38,242 nt of DNA from DATMNI01 sp035570275 (GTDB lineage: Bacteria > Acidobacteriota > Terriglobia > Bryobacterales > Bryobacteraceae). Below the pieces are notes generated by a model. It was not told where the DNA came from. It ran no database searches and was given only the letters and a program-made list of their open reading frames with translations. The stretch lies in assembly GCA_035570275.1 (NCBI GenBank), contig DATMNI010000462.1, forward strand, positions 1 to 38,242, read 5' to 3'. Position numbers and translations under genes: made by a program. Numbering within the stretch: position 1 is the first letter of the stretch; every line of letters begins with the position of its first letter. Positions 1 to 8,049 of the stretch are shown one piece after another.

Positions 1-1697
1 TGCCGGATTTCAACCCGAGCGGGTTCGGCAGCGTGGGGTCGCTCTCGGAGGCCATCGGCGCCACCGATACCAATGTTCAGTTCACCGACAATCTTAGTTG
101 GAATACGCGCAAGCATAACATTCGGGCGGGATTCACCATCAGCCCCAAGCGCTACAACGAGATCACGGATTTCTCCGGCAACCCGGCTTTTAATTTCGAC
201 GGCCGCTTCACCGGAATGCAGGGGCTTGGTTTGGGCGACATGCTGCTAGGGTTGCCGTTTACGGCTTCGGGTGCGCTGGGGGATTCCAGCCAGGAAATGC
301 GCACCACATTCTACGCAGGCTACGTTCAGGACGACTGGCGCATTGCTCCGAACCTTACGCTGAACCTCGGGATGCGCTATGAATACTCGGCTTCGCCAAC
401 CGAACAGCGCGGCAAGGCTGAGGCGTTCGCCCCGGATGCGGGCGCGATTGTGCTGGCGAACCACGGGGTGCGGGCTTCGATTGTGGACCCGGACTGGAAC
501 AATTTCGCTCCGCGGGTGGGCTTCGCCTACCGGCCCGGATTCCTCAAGAACACGGTATTGCGAAGCGGCTTCGGCATCTATTACGCCACCGACAACTGGA
601 ATGAGCTGCAGTTCGAAGTAAACGGGCCGCCGTTCTATCAATCGCAAACGCTCACCAGCGACCCGACCAAACCAACCCTGCTGATGAGCAACCTGCTGCC
701 TTCGTTTTCGGCATCGGCCAACCTGAACCCGTTTACGTTCGACCGGCACAACCGTACACCATATGTAAGCCAGTGGTCGTTCGGGGTGGAGCACACGTTC
801 AAGCAGGACTACCTGGTGGATGTGGAGTACGTGGGCAGCACGGGGCAGAAACTGCCTGAGCGGCGGAATCTGAACGCGGCCGCCCTGGACCCCACTGGCA
901 CAGTCGCGCTGGCGGCGCGCCGGCCGTTTCCGCTGTTCGGAAATATCCTGCTGGCATACAATGGCGGTTGGTCGAGCTACAACGCCCTGACCACGCGCTT
1001 CGAGAAGCGGTTCAGCAGCGGCTTCTATTTGCTGGCGTCGTACACATGGGAGAAATCCCTGGACCTGGGTTCCACGGATGAGTTTTCCACGCTAGGCTCT
1101 TCCTTCAAGAACTACGATAAAGGCAACAGCAGCTTCGACGTGCCGCACCGCTTCGTCTACAGTTACATATACGAACTGCCGTTCGGGCGCGGCAAGCGCT
1201 TCGGCGGCAGCGTGGATCCGATTGTTAACACGATCGTCGGCGGGTGGCAGTTATCCGGTATCACTACGTTTTCGAAGGGGCAGTTCGGCAGTGCCAGCGT
1301 GGGGGTGGACTGGGTGAACATCGGCTCCTTCGATGCGTCGCGGCCGAATATTATCGGCCCCCTCGCGGCCGGCCGCAGCCTGCCGGATAGCTATGTGAAC
1401 CCATTGGCCTTCGACTATCCGCGCGGTGCTACCGGGCAGCCCATCCACGTAGAGGGGAATGCGGGCCGTAACACCATCGAACAGCCGGGCATCAACAACT
1501 GGGATCTCGGTGTGTTCAAGAACACCGTCGTGCACGAGCGGTTCAACGTGCAATTCCGGTGGGAGATGTTCAACGCCTGGAATCACACCCAGTTTGGACC
1601 CGCTAACCTGAGCATGACCAGCGCGAGTGTCGGGAGGATCACGTCGACTTTGATCGGACCACGCCGCATGCAGTTCGGGTTGCGACTGAGGTTCTGA
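1..1697 (+). CDS. Oar-like TonB-dependent receptor, C-terminal part (5' end outside window)
   Basis: The reading frame is open from base 3, so the gene starts upstream of the window and only about 564 C-terminal residues are seen. They are the outer-membrane beta-barrel of an Oar-like TonB-dependent receptor. The visible signs are alternating aromatic and polar strands, the phrases LNLGMRYEY and FNAWNHTQFGPANLS typical of the last strands in this family, and a C-terminal phenylalanine after MQFGLRLRF, the usual signal for barrel assembly. The N-terminal carboxypeptidase-regulatory and plug domains would lie upstream. In acidobacteria such receptors are numerous and are thought to import large or complexed substrates; the substrate here cannot be told. 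A frameshifted ThuA-like relic follows on the same strand. Confidence 0.85.
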   Translation, partial: PDFNPSGFGSVGSLSEAIGATDTNVQFTDNLSWNTRKHNIRAGFTISPKRYNEITDFSGNPAFNFDGRFTGMQGLGLGDMLLGLPFTASGALGDSSQEMRTTFYAGYVQDDWRIAPNLTLNLGMRYEYSASPTEQRGKAEAFAPDAGAIVLANHGVRASIVDPDWNNFAPRVGFAYRPGFLKNTVLRSGFGIYYATDNWNELQFEVNGPPFYQSQTLTSDPTKPTLLMSNLLPSFSASANLNPFTFDRHNRTPYVSQWSFGVEHTFKQDYLVDVEYVGSTGQKLPERRNLNAAALDPTGTVALAARRPFPLFGNILLAYNGGWSSYNALTTRFEKRFSSGFYLLASYTWEKSLDLGSTDEFSTLGSSFKNYDKGNSSFDVPHRFVYSYIYELPFGRGKRFGGSVDPIVNTIVGGWQLSGITTFSKGQFGSASVGVDWVNIGSFDASRPNIIGPLAAGRSLPDSYVNPLAFDYPRGATGQPIHVEGNAGRNTIEQPGINNWDLGVFKNTVVHERFNVQFRWEMFNAWNHTQFGPANLSMTSASVGRITSTLIGPRRMQFGLRLRF

Positions 1698-1889
1698 CCA
1701 ACGTTTCGACCAACCGGTTGCCGGCAGCGGCCAACCGCCTGACCTTGCACGCAGACCACCTGACGCAGTGTGTGGACAGTCTCCACGAAGTTCGCCTTGG
1801 CTGACATCACGGCGTCGATGGGATTGCAGGCGCCGGGGTTTCATCGATCACATCGCAATCACATCACATCGCATCCTCAGCCTTGCGGC

Positions 1890-2228
1890 ACTTCCCGCCT
1901 TCGCAAGGTCTGGATGCATCAGGGAGACGAACTTTATGCCACCTTACGCGGCCCGGGAAGGAATATGATAGTTCTGGCGACGGCGTTTTCCGACCCTGCC
2001 ACCCGGGTACGGGCCGCGACGAGCCAATGCTCATGGTTGTGAGCTACCGAAAGGGACGAGTGTTTCACACCACCTTGGGGCCCGATGTCCCGGCGCTGAA
2101 CTCGGTCGATTTTTTTGCGACCTTTCACCGCGGGACGGCACGGGCGGCCACCGGTAAGGTGACCCAGAGGGTACCGGCCAACTTCCCAGCGGCCGATTCG
2201 GTCAAATTTTCGAACCGATCTGACGGCC
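1890..2228 (+). pseudogene. Remnant of a ThuA-like domain protein, frameshifted
   Basis: Two reading frames together give the C-terminal half of a ThuA-like (trehalose-utilisation, class I glutamine amidotransferase-like fold) domain. From about 1905 one frame reads KVWMHQGDELYATLRGP and then VLATAFSDPATR. From about 2006 another frame continues GTGRDEPMLMVVSYRKGRVF and then TTFHRGTARAATGKVTQRVP-like sequence (the actual start is FATFHRGT). A single missing G in the run near 2005-2007 would explain the switch. The N-terminal half and a start codon are missing, so this is a decayed fragment and not a working gene. ThuA-like domains often occur beside PQQ enzymes and cytochromes in acidobacteria, which fits the genes downstream. 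The assignment is from recalled family sequence, not from a search. Confidence 0.6.
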
Positions 2229-2305
2229 ATGGATCCGAATTACGAGAACGGTCTGGGCGCCGCGCCCCGGGTGGCGGCGCCGGAAGGGGCAGCGCGGGAA
2301 CGTAA

Positions 2306-2336
2306 GCCGCCCTTGGATTGGGCGGCAATCGTTTTC
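2306..2336 (+). terminator. Possible rho-independent terminator
   Basis: GCCGCCC at 2306-2312 and GGGCGGC at 2320-2326 form a perfect 7-bp stem with a 7-base loop, followed a few bases later by a short T run (CGTTTT). It lies after the ThuA-like relic and before the cytochrome/PQQ pair, so it would separate the two transcripts. The T tract is short and not adjacent, hence moderate confidence. Confidence 0.4.
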
Positions 2337-2374
2337 CTGACGAACAGACCTAAAGCATGAAGGAGAGGTAGACG

Positions 2375-3223
2375 GTGATCGGGAACAAACGGATTGAACT
2401 CTTAGCGTGGATTGCCCTAGCGCTTTTGTTAGCTGTTGCGGGCGCCCGGCAGGCCGCCGGCCAGGGCAGGGGCGGCGGCAGAGGCGGGCGATTTAAGATA
2501 TACCCTCAGGACGCCGTGGACCGGGGCGAGAAACTGTATAACTCCACCTGCGGCTACTGCCATGGCGCGCGCGGCAAGGGCGGCAACGCCGGCCCCGATC
2601 TCATCGTTTCCCTGGTCTTGCTGCACGATGAAGATGGCGTTCAAATCGCCGAATACCTGAAAGCCGCGAAGCATCAGGCCACGGCAAAGCTGGACCTGGC
2701 GGCTCAACCCGCCGGCGATATCGCTGCGTACCTGCATTCACGGGTCATTTACGCGTCGGGGCGCGGAATCGTGCATCCGGAAAACGAGATTCTGGTAGGC
2801 GATGCCAAAGCGGGAGAGGCGTACTTCAAGGGCACGGGCAAGTGTATCGCGTGTCATTCCGTGACAGGAGATCTGAAGGGAATCGGGTCGAGATACGAAG
2901 GCGCTTCCTTGCAGAACCGGTGGGTCGGTCCCGGCGGGCGCGGTGGTGGTCGGCGCGGCGGCGCAGGCGGTCCGAATCCGAACGCAATCCAGGCGACGGT
3001 AACCCTGCCATCCGGCCAGACTGTCAAAGGCGCGTTAGTAAGGGTTACGGATTTCGACGCGATTATCCGGGATGAGGATGGCATGGAGCGAAGTTTCGCG
3101 CGACGCAACGGAGTGCCGAAGGTCGAGTTGAGCAATCCCTTACAGGCGCACCTCGATCTGCTGGCGAAACTTACAGACGCGGACATGCACAATGTGACGG
3201 CCTATCTGGCTACACTGAAATGA
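2375..3223 (+). CDS. Exported cytochrome c with two heme sites, partner of the PQQ dehydrogenase
   Basis: A 282-residue periplasmic c-type cytochrome. A signal peptide (hydrophobic residues about 10-24, then AAGQ) is followed by CGYCH at 59-63 and CIACH at 157-161, two covalent heme sites. Between the second heme and the C-terminus is a Gly/Arg-rich stretch (about 186-200) and a small beta-rich segment (about 205-250) before a last cytochrome-like helix. The GTG start at 2375 is chosen because AAGGAGAGG lies just upstream, whereas the ATG at 2357 runs into a stop after four codons. Its stop overlaps the ATG of the PQQ dehydrogenase by four bases, so the two are translationally coupled. The likely role is to accept electrons from that enzyme; this is inferred from gene order. 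Confidence 0.85.
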   Translation: MIGNKRIELLAWIALALLLAVAGARQAAGQGRGGGRGGRFKIYPQDAVDRGEKLYNSTCGYCHGARGKGGNAGPDLIVSLVLLHDEDGVQIAEYLKAAKHQATAKLDLAAQPAGDIAAYLHSRVIYASGRGIVHPENEILVGDAKAGEAYFKGTGKCIACHSVTGDLKGIGSRYEGASLQNRWVGPGGRGGGRRGGAGGPNPNAIQATVTLPSGQTVKGALVRVTDFDAIIRDEDGMERSFARRNGVPKVELSNPLQAHLDLLAKLTDADMHNVTAYLATLK

Positions 3224-4866
3224 GACGAAAAGAAATGAGACGACAAAAACTGATTCTGTCGCTACTGCTGGCCTTTCTGCTGGCGATGGCGCCGATTGGC
3301 CGGAGTCAGATGCTGGATCCGGCGAGCCTAAAGCAGCCGCCCGCAGGCATGTGGCCGACTTACCACGGCGACTACACGGGCCGCCGCTACAGCCCGCTAA
3401 AGCAGATCGATTCCTCCAACGTCAAGGGACTGACGCTGGCGTGGATGTGGAAAACGAACTCCATATCCGATGGCGCCAGGATTGGCGGCTCGGGGCCGGA
3501 GCCGAATTCTAACGCGCCAGCAACCGTCAAGGGCGTGCCGCTGATGGTGAACGGCGTCCTTTATCTGACGGCCGCCAACCAGGGATGGGCGGTGGACGCG
3601 CGAACCGGAAGGCAACTGTGGCACTACATCTGGCGCGGAGTTCCCGCCTTCAGTCTCGGTAACCGGGGGTTTGGGATGTCTGGAGACTGGCTGTTCTTCG
3701 AAACCGCCGATAACTACCTGGTGTCTCTGGATGCGAAAACAGGCAAGGAACGCTGGAACAAGCAGATGGCCGACGTGAAGCGGGATTACTTCTCGTCGCT
3801 TCCGCCGTTGATCATCAAGAATCACGTGATTACCGGCGTGGGCGGCGATTTCCTCGATGTTCCCAACTTCGCCGAAGCGCGGGATCCCGAAACCGGTGAC
3901 GTGCAGTGGCACTTCTGGACTACCGCGCACCAGGGGGATCCGGGATTCTCGACGTGGCCGAACGCCAAAGCTGTAGAGCATGGCGGAGGCGGGATATGGA
4001 TTCCGCCAACATATGACCCGGAATTGAATCTCCTTTACCTGGGAACCGGTAACGTGAACCCGGTAATGGCGGGCCAGAGCCGTCCCGGCGACAATTTGTA
4101 CACCTGCTCGGTGGTCGCGCTGAATGCGGACACGGGAAAGCTGGTTTGGCACTTCCAGTATTCACCCCACGATACGCATGATTGGGACGCGGCGCAAGTG
4201 CCGGTTCTATTCGATGGCGTGATCAATGGGCAACCCCGGAAACTGCTGGCGCAGGCTTATCGCGGCGGTCTGTTTTTCGTTCTCGACCGGACCAATGGCA
4301 AGAGCATTCTCACCACACCGATGGTGGATGGCCTCAACTGGTACAAAGGAATCGCGCCCAACGGTCAGCCGATTCGCGATCCGACGAAGGAGCCGACTAT
4401 TCCCGGTTCGCTGGTCTCACCGGCGTCGGGCGGCGTCACCAACTGGCCGTCTCCCAGTTTCAATCCCGATACCGGTCTATTCTATGTCGGTACCAGCCTT
4501 TCCTACGCGATTTTCTACCTGACCGACGCCGATCCGCAGCCCGAGGGTTACGGCGGGGCCGAAGCGGGCGTCGGCAATATTGGCAGTTCGTTGCGCGCCA
4601 TCGACTATAAGACGGGTAAGGTGGTCTGGCAGCATAAGACCGGAAATGGGGCTCAGGGCCTCCTCAGCACCGCGGGTAATCTCCTCTTCGGCAGCGACGG
4701 CTACGGCAACTTCATCGCCTTCGATGCCAAAACGGGCGACCCATTGTGGCACGCCGGGCTCCTCGCCAACCCGACGAACGCCCCCCAGACATACACGCTG
4801 GACGGCCGCCAGTACGTGGCCGTGGGGGCCGGCGAGTATCTCTACACTTTCGTGCTTCAGGACTAG
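3220..4866 (+). CDS. PQQ-dependent dehydrogenase, exported
   Basis: A 548-residue quinoprotein of the alcohol/glucose dehydrogenase beta-propeller type. A signal peptide (about 1-30) precedes WPTYHGDYTGRRYSPL at 45-60, the usual first-blade phrase. Repeated W-motif phrases follow (DAKTGKERW, NADTGKLVW, DYKTGKVVW, DAKTGDPLW). HDTHDWD at 317-323 lies where the catalytic Asp is found in alcohol dehydrogenases of this family. PQQ and a metal ion would sit in the propeller and pass electrons to cytochrome c. The protein has one cysteine only (296), so the vicinal disulfide of methanol and ethanol dehydrogenases is absent. No heme domain is attached, which suits the overlapping cytochrome gene upstream. 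The ATG at 3220 overlaps the upstream stop; an ATG at 3235 is an alternative. The substrate is unknown. Confidence 0.88.
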   Translation: MRRKEMRRQKLILSLLLAFLLAMAPIGRSQMLDPASLKQPPAGMWPTYHGDYTGRRYSPLKQIDSSNVKGLTLAWMWKTNSISDGARIGGSGPEPNSNAPATVKGVPLMVNGVLYLTAANQGWAVDARTGRQLWHYIWRGVPAFSLGNRGFGMSGDWLFFETADNYLVSLDAKTGKERWNKQMADVKRDYFSSLPPLIIKNHVITGVGGDFLDVPNFAEARDPETGDVQWHFWTTAHQGDPGFSTWPNAKAVEHGGGGIWIPPTYDPELNLLYLGTGNVNPVMAGQSRPGDNLYTCSVVALNADTGKLVWHFQYSPHDTHDWDAAQVPVLFDGVINGQPRKLLAQAYRGGLFFVLDRTNGKSILTTPMVDGLNWYKGIAPNGQPIRDPTKEPTIPGSLVSPASGGVTNWPSPSFNPDTGLFYVGTSLSYAIFYLTDADPQPEGYGGAEAGVGNIGSSLRAIDYKTGKVVWQHKTGNGAQGLLSTAGNLLFGSDGYGNFIAFDAKTGDPLWHAGLLANPTNAPQTYTLDGRQYVAVGAGEYLYTFVLQD

Positions 4867-5007
4867 ATGGCGCCGTATCTGCAAAGGAAATGTTATTCGG
4901 GGCGCGCAGTCGGTTCTTGCGATGCCAGGGGAGGCCCGACGTACCCGGTCTTGAGCGGCAAAAGCTGACCATGAAAACTCGATGTAGTGGACCGCTGAAG
5001 GACTCGT

Positions 5008-5068
5008 GGATTACCCTGTTTTCGGCGCGCCTGTGCCGGGATTACCACGGGATCACTCCTGGATTACC
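5008..5068 (+). repeat. Three copies of GGATTACC
   Basis: The octamer GGATTACC occurs at 5008-5015, 5039-5046 and 5061-5068, just upstream of the cytochrome-HhH gene that starts at 5102. The copies lie 31 and 22 bases apart. They could be regulator sites or chance; nothing further supports either reading. Confidence 0.35.
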
Positions 5069-5101
5069 CCTGGACTGAGGGTGAATTGTGGAAGGACGAG
5101 C

Positions 5102-5557
5102 ATGAGACGTTCGATTCTTTACTTCAGCATCATCACCGCCGCCCTGGCTCAGACGGAACAAAAATTGCCGGAAGGCGAGGGCAAGGCCACGGTTGACCGA
5201 ATTTGCAGCAAATGCCACGAACTCGAGGTCGTCGCTCGAGCGCGGAACACGCGGGCGGGTTGGAACAGCGTCATCGATGACATGGTGGCCCGGGGAGCCG
5301 AGGGAACCGACGAGGAGCTCGAACGGATTCTAGACTATCTTGCCAAAAACCTGGGCGGAACTCCGGCCAAAATCAATGTGAACAAGGCCACAGGGAGAGA
5401 GCTTGCGGCGACGCTGGCTATATCCAAAGAGACCGCATCGGCGATCGTGTCCGAACGCGAAAAGAACGGGCCGTACAAGCAGTGGCAGGATCTGAAACGC
5501 GTTCCGGGCATCGATCTGAAACGGATCGAGGACAAGCGGGATCGCGTGGAGTTCTAA
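5102..5557 (+). CDS. Exported mono-heme cytochrome c fused to a ComEA-like helix-hairpin-helix domain
   Basis: A 151-residue protein. A short signal peptide (about 1-17) is followed by a cytochrome c-like domain with CSKCH at 35-39, then a ComEA-like helix-hairpin-helix domain from about 90 to the C-terminus. That domain opens with INVNKAT, continues with the first hairpin around LAISKETASAIVSERE, and ends with LKRVPGIDLKRIEDKR. Such HhH domains usually bind DNA backbone without sequence preference, as in the competence protein ComEA. An exported protein with both heme and HhH is unusual. The ATG at 5102 is preferred over upstream in-frame starts because GGAAGGA lies at a good distance and a signal peptide begins there. 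It follows the PQQ dehydrogenase by 235 bases on the same strand, and electron transfer with that system is possible but not shown. Confidence 0.8.
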   Translation: MRRSILYFSIITAALAQTEQKLPEGEGKATVDRICSKCHELEVVARARNTRAGWNSVIDDMVARGAEGTDEELERILDYLAKNLGGTPAKINVNKATGRELAATLAISKETASAIVSEREKNGPYKQWQDLKRVPGIDLKRIEDKRDRVEF

Positions 5558-5644
5558 GCTGGCTCCACGAGTCCTGCCCCGATTAGCCGCTTCACGGATG
5601 CCTTTCATTTACTGAACAGAGTGCGGGGGGGACGGAGCGAACCC

Positions 5645-5707
5645 GAGCATAACCAGCGCGAATATTGGGAGGATCACTTCGACATTGATCGGACCAACGG
5701 CGCAAAT
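5645..5707 (+). pseudogene. Relic of the 3' end of an Oar-like receptor gene
   Basis: About 53 bases here match the 3' end of the receptor gene near 1609-1661 with roughly six mismatches, by eye. The matching frame gives ITSANIGRITSTLIGP, against MTSASVGRITSTLIGP in the intact receptor. No barrel strands precede it and no terminal phenylalanine codon follows, so it is a short leftover. Confidence 0.5.
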
Positions 5708-5796
5708 GAAACCGTGCGGCCCCAGGAACATCGTGGCCGCAGGAATGAATTTCGGCGGGCGTGTGCCGGCTTTCTTGTCGAGGCTGATCCGGCGCA

Positions 5797-5842
5797 CCCA
5801 AAAAGAACTTGCCCCCGGCGCCGATCTTCTCGGCGCCGGGGG
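5797..5842 (-). terminator. Strong hairpin with T run, terminator for the peroxidase-like gene
   Basis: CCCCCGGCGCCGA at 5812-5824 and TCGGCGCCGGGGG at 5830-5842 form a perfect 13-bp stem with a 5-base loop. Read on the minus strand the stem is followed by CAAGTTCTTTTT, so it has the form of a rho-independent terminator. It lies about 136 bases beyond the stop of the minus-strand peroxidase-like gene. Confidence 0.6.
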
Positions 5843-5977
5843 GCTGGGTGAGCATGAATCTCAACGGATCGGTCGATGCCTTGTTCCGGCCGCGGATGCT
5901 GCGGCAGGTCTTCACCTACGAAGATCGACTCGACTTATCCGCTCGGAAGCTGATACGGATCCGTACGGTTGAACCCG

Positions 5978-7858
5978 TTATTGGATGGTGCAAGCCGTTT
6001 TGAGGTCGTTAAAGCGCGGGCCGCTGGCCGTCTCGGCGCCGATCAGCTCGCCGAAGGTCTGCAGCGGGGCGGTGTGGCCTGAGGCGCCGGTGACGCTCAT
6101 TTCTACCATGTTATCGACGGACTCATTGACGAATCGCGGATCGGTGGTGTTTACCGAAATAGGCATCTGCGCGCCGTTAGCGACGCAGAACTGCGGGTGA
6201 TCGAACGGGGCCTTCTCGTAGCGGACACGATCGTCCGTGAGAGATTTCAGGAACGCCACCAGCGACTGGTGTTCGTCGGCGCTGAAGTTTAACGGCTTGA
6301 TTCCAGGTCCGAGGTTGCCGTCCTGGGGAAAGAAGCCGCCCTTGCTATAGAAGTCGACTACTTGATCGAGGGTGGCGAGTCCGCCGTTGTGGAGGTATGG
6401 GCCGGTCAGTTCGACGTTGCGGAGGCCCGGTGTCTTAAACGCGCCCTTCACGCTGTTGCCGCCGACGAGGGAAAGCGGGAGGCCAAAGCCGTCGGTGCCG
6501 CCGATACCGATGTCGTCCGCTATGGGACGCACGCCGGTGCGGAAGTAGCCTGTATCGGTGTTACCACCCGAGACGCCGGTCTTCGGTCCAAGCTTGTTGA
6601 CAGACGTGAAGGCGGCAGCGGTAAATTCCGGGCCGGCGTGGCATACTGCGCACTGTCCCTTGCCCTGGAAGATACCCATGCCCTTCTGCTCGGCTGACGT
6701 CAGTTGGCTCTTGTCCCCGGCTTCGAAGAGGTCATACCGCGACTGGCTGGAGACCAGCGTGGACTCGTAGGCGTCGATCGCCAGGCCCCAGATCATGGCG
6801 AAGTTGAACTCCATTTGCGAGTACTGGTCGGTGTTGTTCGGCGCGCCCGATATATTTAAATCCGTGCCGGAAACGTCCACCAGCCGCGTCGAATTCCAGT
6901 ACTTCGGCTGGATCGCCGCCTGGATCATCGACGCATAGGAAACATTCAGTCCGGGCTGGTTGGGGTTGGCATACGTGCCCAGAACGCTGTCCGTCGGGCT
7001 GACCATCTGCTTGGCAAGCGGGCTCAGCATCAGCATCTTCTTGCCGAGTTTGGGCCAGCTTCGGCCGGCTGCGGACTGCTCGACACCGTTGAGCGGCGGG
7101 CCCACCGACTGCGACGCGGTGCTCGAATCGTCAACCCGAAGCAACGTGTCAACCATGGTGCCGTTCGACTCCAGGACGGTGTGCGGACTCGGGTCTGACA
7201 CCCCGAATGGCGTGAAGCCCGAGAAAATCGTGTGCGCGCGGCTGTCCCAAAAGTTTCGCGCGTTGAAGATCGAATTAATCACACTCGGCGTATTACGGCC
7301 CGTCACCTGGCGAACGGACACTTGTGCTCCCGCGGCTGTGGCGACCTGGTAGACCGGGTTCGTCTGCGGCTGGTTGATATCGACGATCGGGGACGACATG
7401 GCGTTGTCGACCGCCTTGAACGGCGACACGTCTATGAAGGTGCGGGTGAACTGACCCGCGGAGCCGACGACCGCCGCATTGGCGCCGTTCATCGGGAAAT
7501 CCTTCGGGGTCAAGGTGTGGTTCGCTGTGAACGTGCCGTTTCTCGGGTTCATCTGGTTAATGTTTCTGTGATCGGCGCCGGCATGGAAATGGCAGGTGGC
7601 GCAACCGCTTTTGCCATCGCTGCCCTGCTGCATATCCCAGAACAGCGATTTGCCCAGGGCGACGAGCGCCTGGTGGTTCTGAACGTAGGTGCCGATATTC
7701 GGTTGTGTGGGCACCGCTACTGTGCCCAAAGCGCCGTTGTCCGCTGCCTGCGCAACCGGACCTATCATCATCAGCAGCAAAACCAGACAGGCTGTTGCCG
7801 CGATTGTCTTTCCAATTAGAGACTGTATCATGGTTCCTTTCAATTGACTCATGCTCAT
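5978..7858 (-). CDS. Di-heme cytochrome c peroxidase-like protein (CcpA/MauG superfamily)
   Basis: A 626-residue exported protein with CATCH at 86-90 and CAVCH at 403-407, the two heme sites of the bacterial cytochrome c peroxidase / MauG superfamily. The usual phrases are present: LGKSLFWD before the first heme, RNTPSVINSIFNARNFWDSR near 188-207, GLALDAYE-like GLAIDAYES near 358, and FKTPGLRNVELTGPYLHNGG near the end. The family either reduces hydrogen peroxide with electrons from cytochromes or oxidises protein side chains. At over 600 residues this member is longer than classical peroxidases (about 330), with extra sequence between the hemes. The start at 7858 has GAGG five bases upstream; an ATG at 7831 would also give a good signal peptide. 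A promoter and a terminator candidate frame it as a single-gene unit. Confidence 0.88.
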   Translation of the reverse strand: MSMSQLKGTMIQSLIGKTIAATACLVLLLMMIGPVAQAADNGALGTVAVPTQPNIGTYVQNHQALVALGKSLFWDMQQGSDGKSGCATCHFHAGADHRNINQMNPRNGTFTANHTLTPKDFPMNGANAAVVGSAGQFTRTFIDVSPFKAVDNAMSSPIVDINQPQTNPVYQVATAAGAQVSVRQVTGRNTPSVINSIFNARNFWDSRAHTIFSGFTPFGVSDPSPHTVLESNGTMVDTLLRVDDSSTASQSVGPPLNGVEQSAAGRSWPKLGKKMLMLSPLAKQMVSPTDSVLGTYANPNQPGLNVSYASMIQAAIQPKYWNSTRLVDVSGTDLNISGAPNNTDQYSQMEFNFAMIWGLAIDAYESTLVSSQSRYDLFEAGDKSQLTSAEQKGMGIFQGKGQCAVCHAGPEFTAAAFTSVNKLGPKTGVSGGNTDTGYFRTGVRPIADDIGIGGTDGFGLPLSLVGGNSVKGAFKTPGLRNVELTGPYLHNGGLATLDQVVDFYSKGGFFPQDGNLGPGIKPLNFSADEHQSLVAFLKSLTDDRVRYEKAPFDHPQFCVANGAQMPISVNTTDPRFVNESVDNMVEMSVTGASGHTAPLQTFGELIGAETASGPRFNDLKTACTIQ

Positions 7859-7956
7859 CTATTCCTCTTCGCCGTTCAAGCGCATTCAAGGTCGGAAAAT
7901 CGCAAATAACTAGAGGGGCACTAGCGGAATCGCCAGTACTCATAGTTTCATGTCTT

Positions 7957-7985
7957 AATATTAACAGATCTTTTGATATTGTAAA
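7957..7985 (-). promoter_or_regulatory. Sigma-70-type promoter with two flanking AACAGATC repeats
   Basis: On the minus strand TTTACA (7980-7985) and AATATT (7957-7962) are separated by 17 bases, a good -35/-10 pair about 100 bases upstream of the peroxidase-like gene, in an AT-rich patch of an otherwise GC-rich region. AACAGATC occurs in direct repeat at 7963-7970 and 7988-7995, one copy inside the spacer next to the -10 element and one just upstream of the -35. Such placing would suit a regulator site. Confidence 0.5.
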
Positions 7986-8049
7986 GCAACAGATCGTTTT
8001 AGGCCGTAAAGCCCGGGTACTCCCCTCTATTGATCCCGCCGGCACCCCT

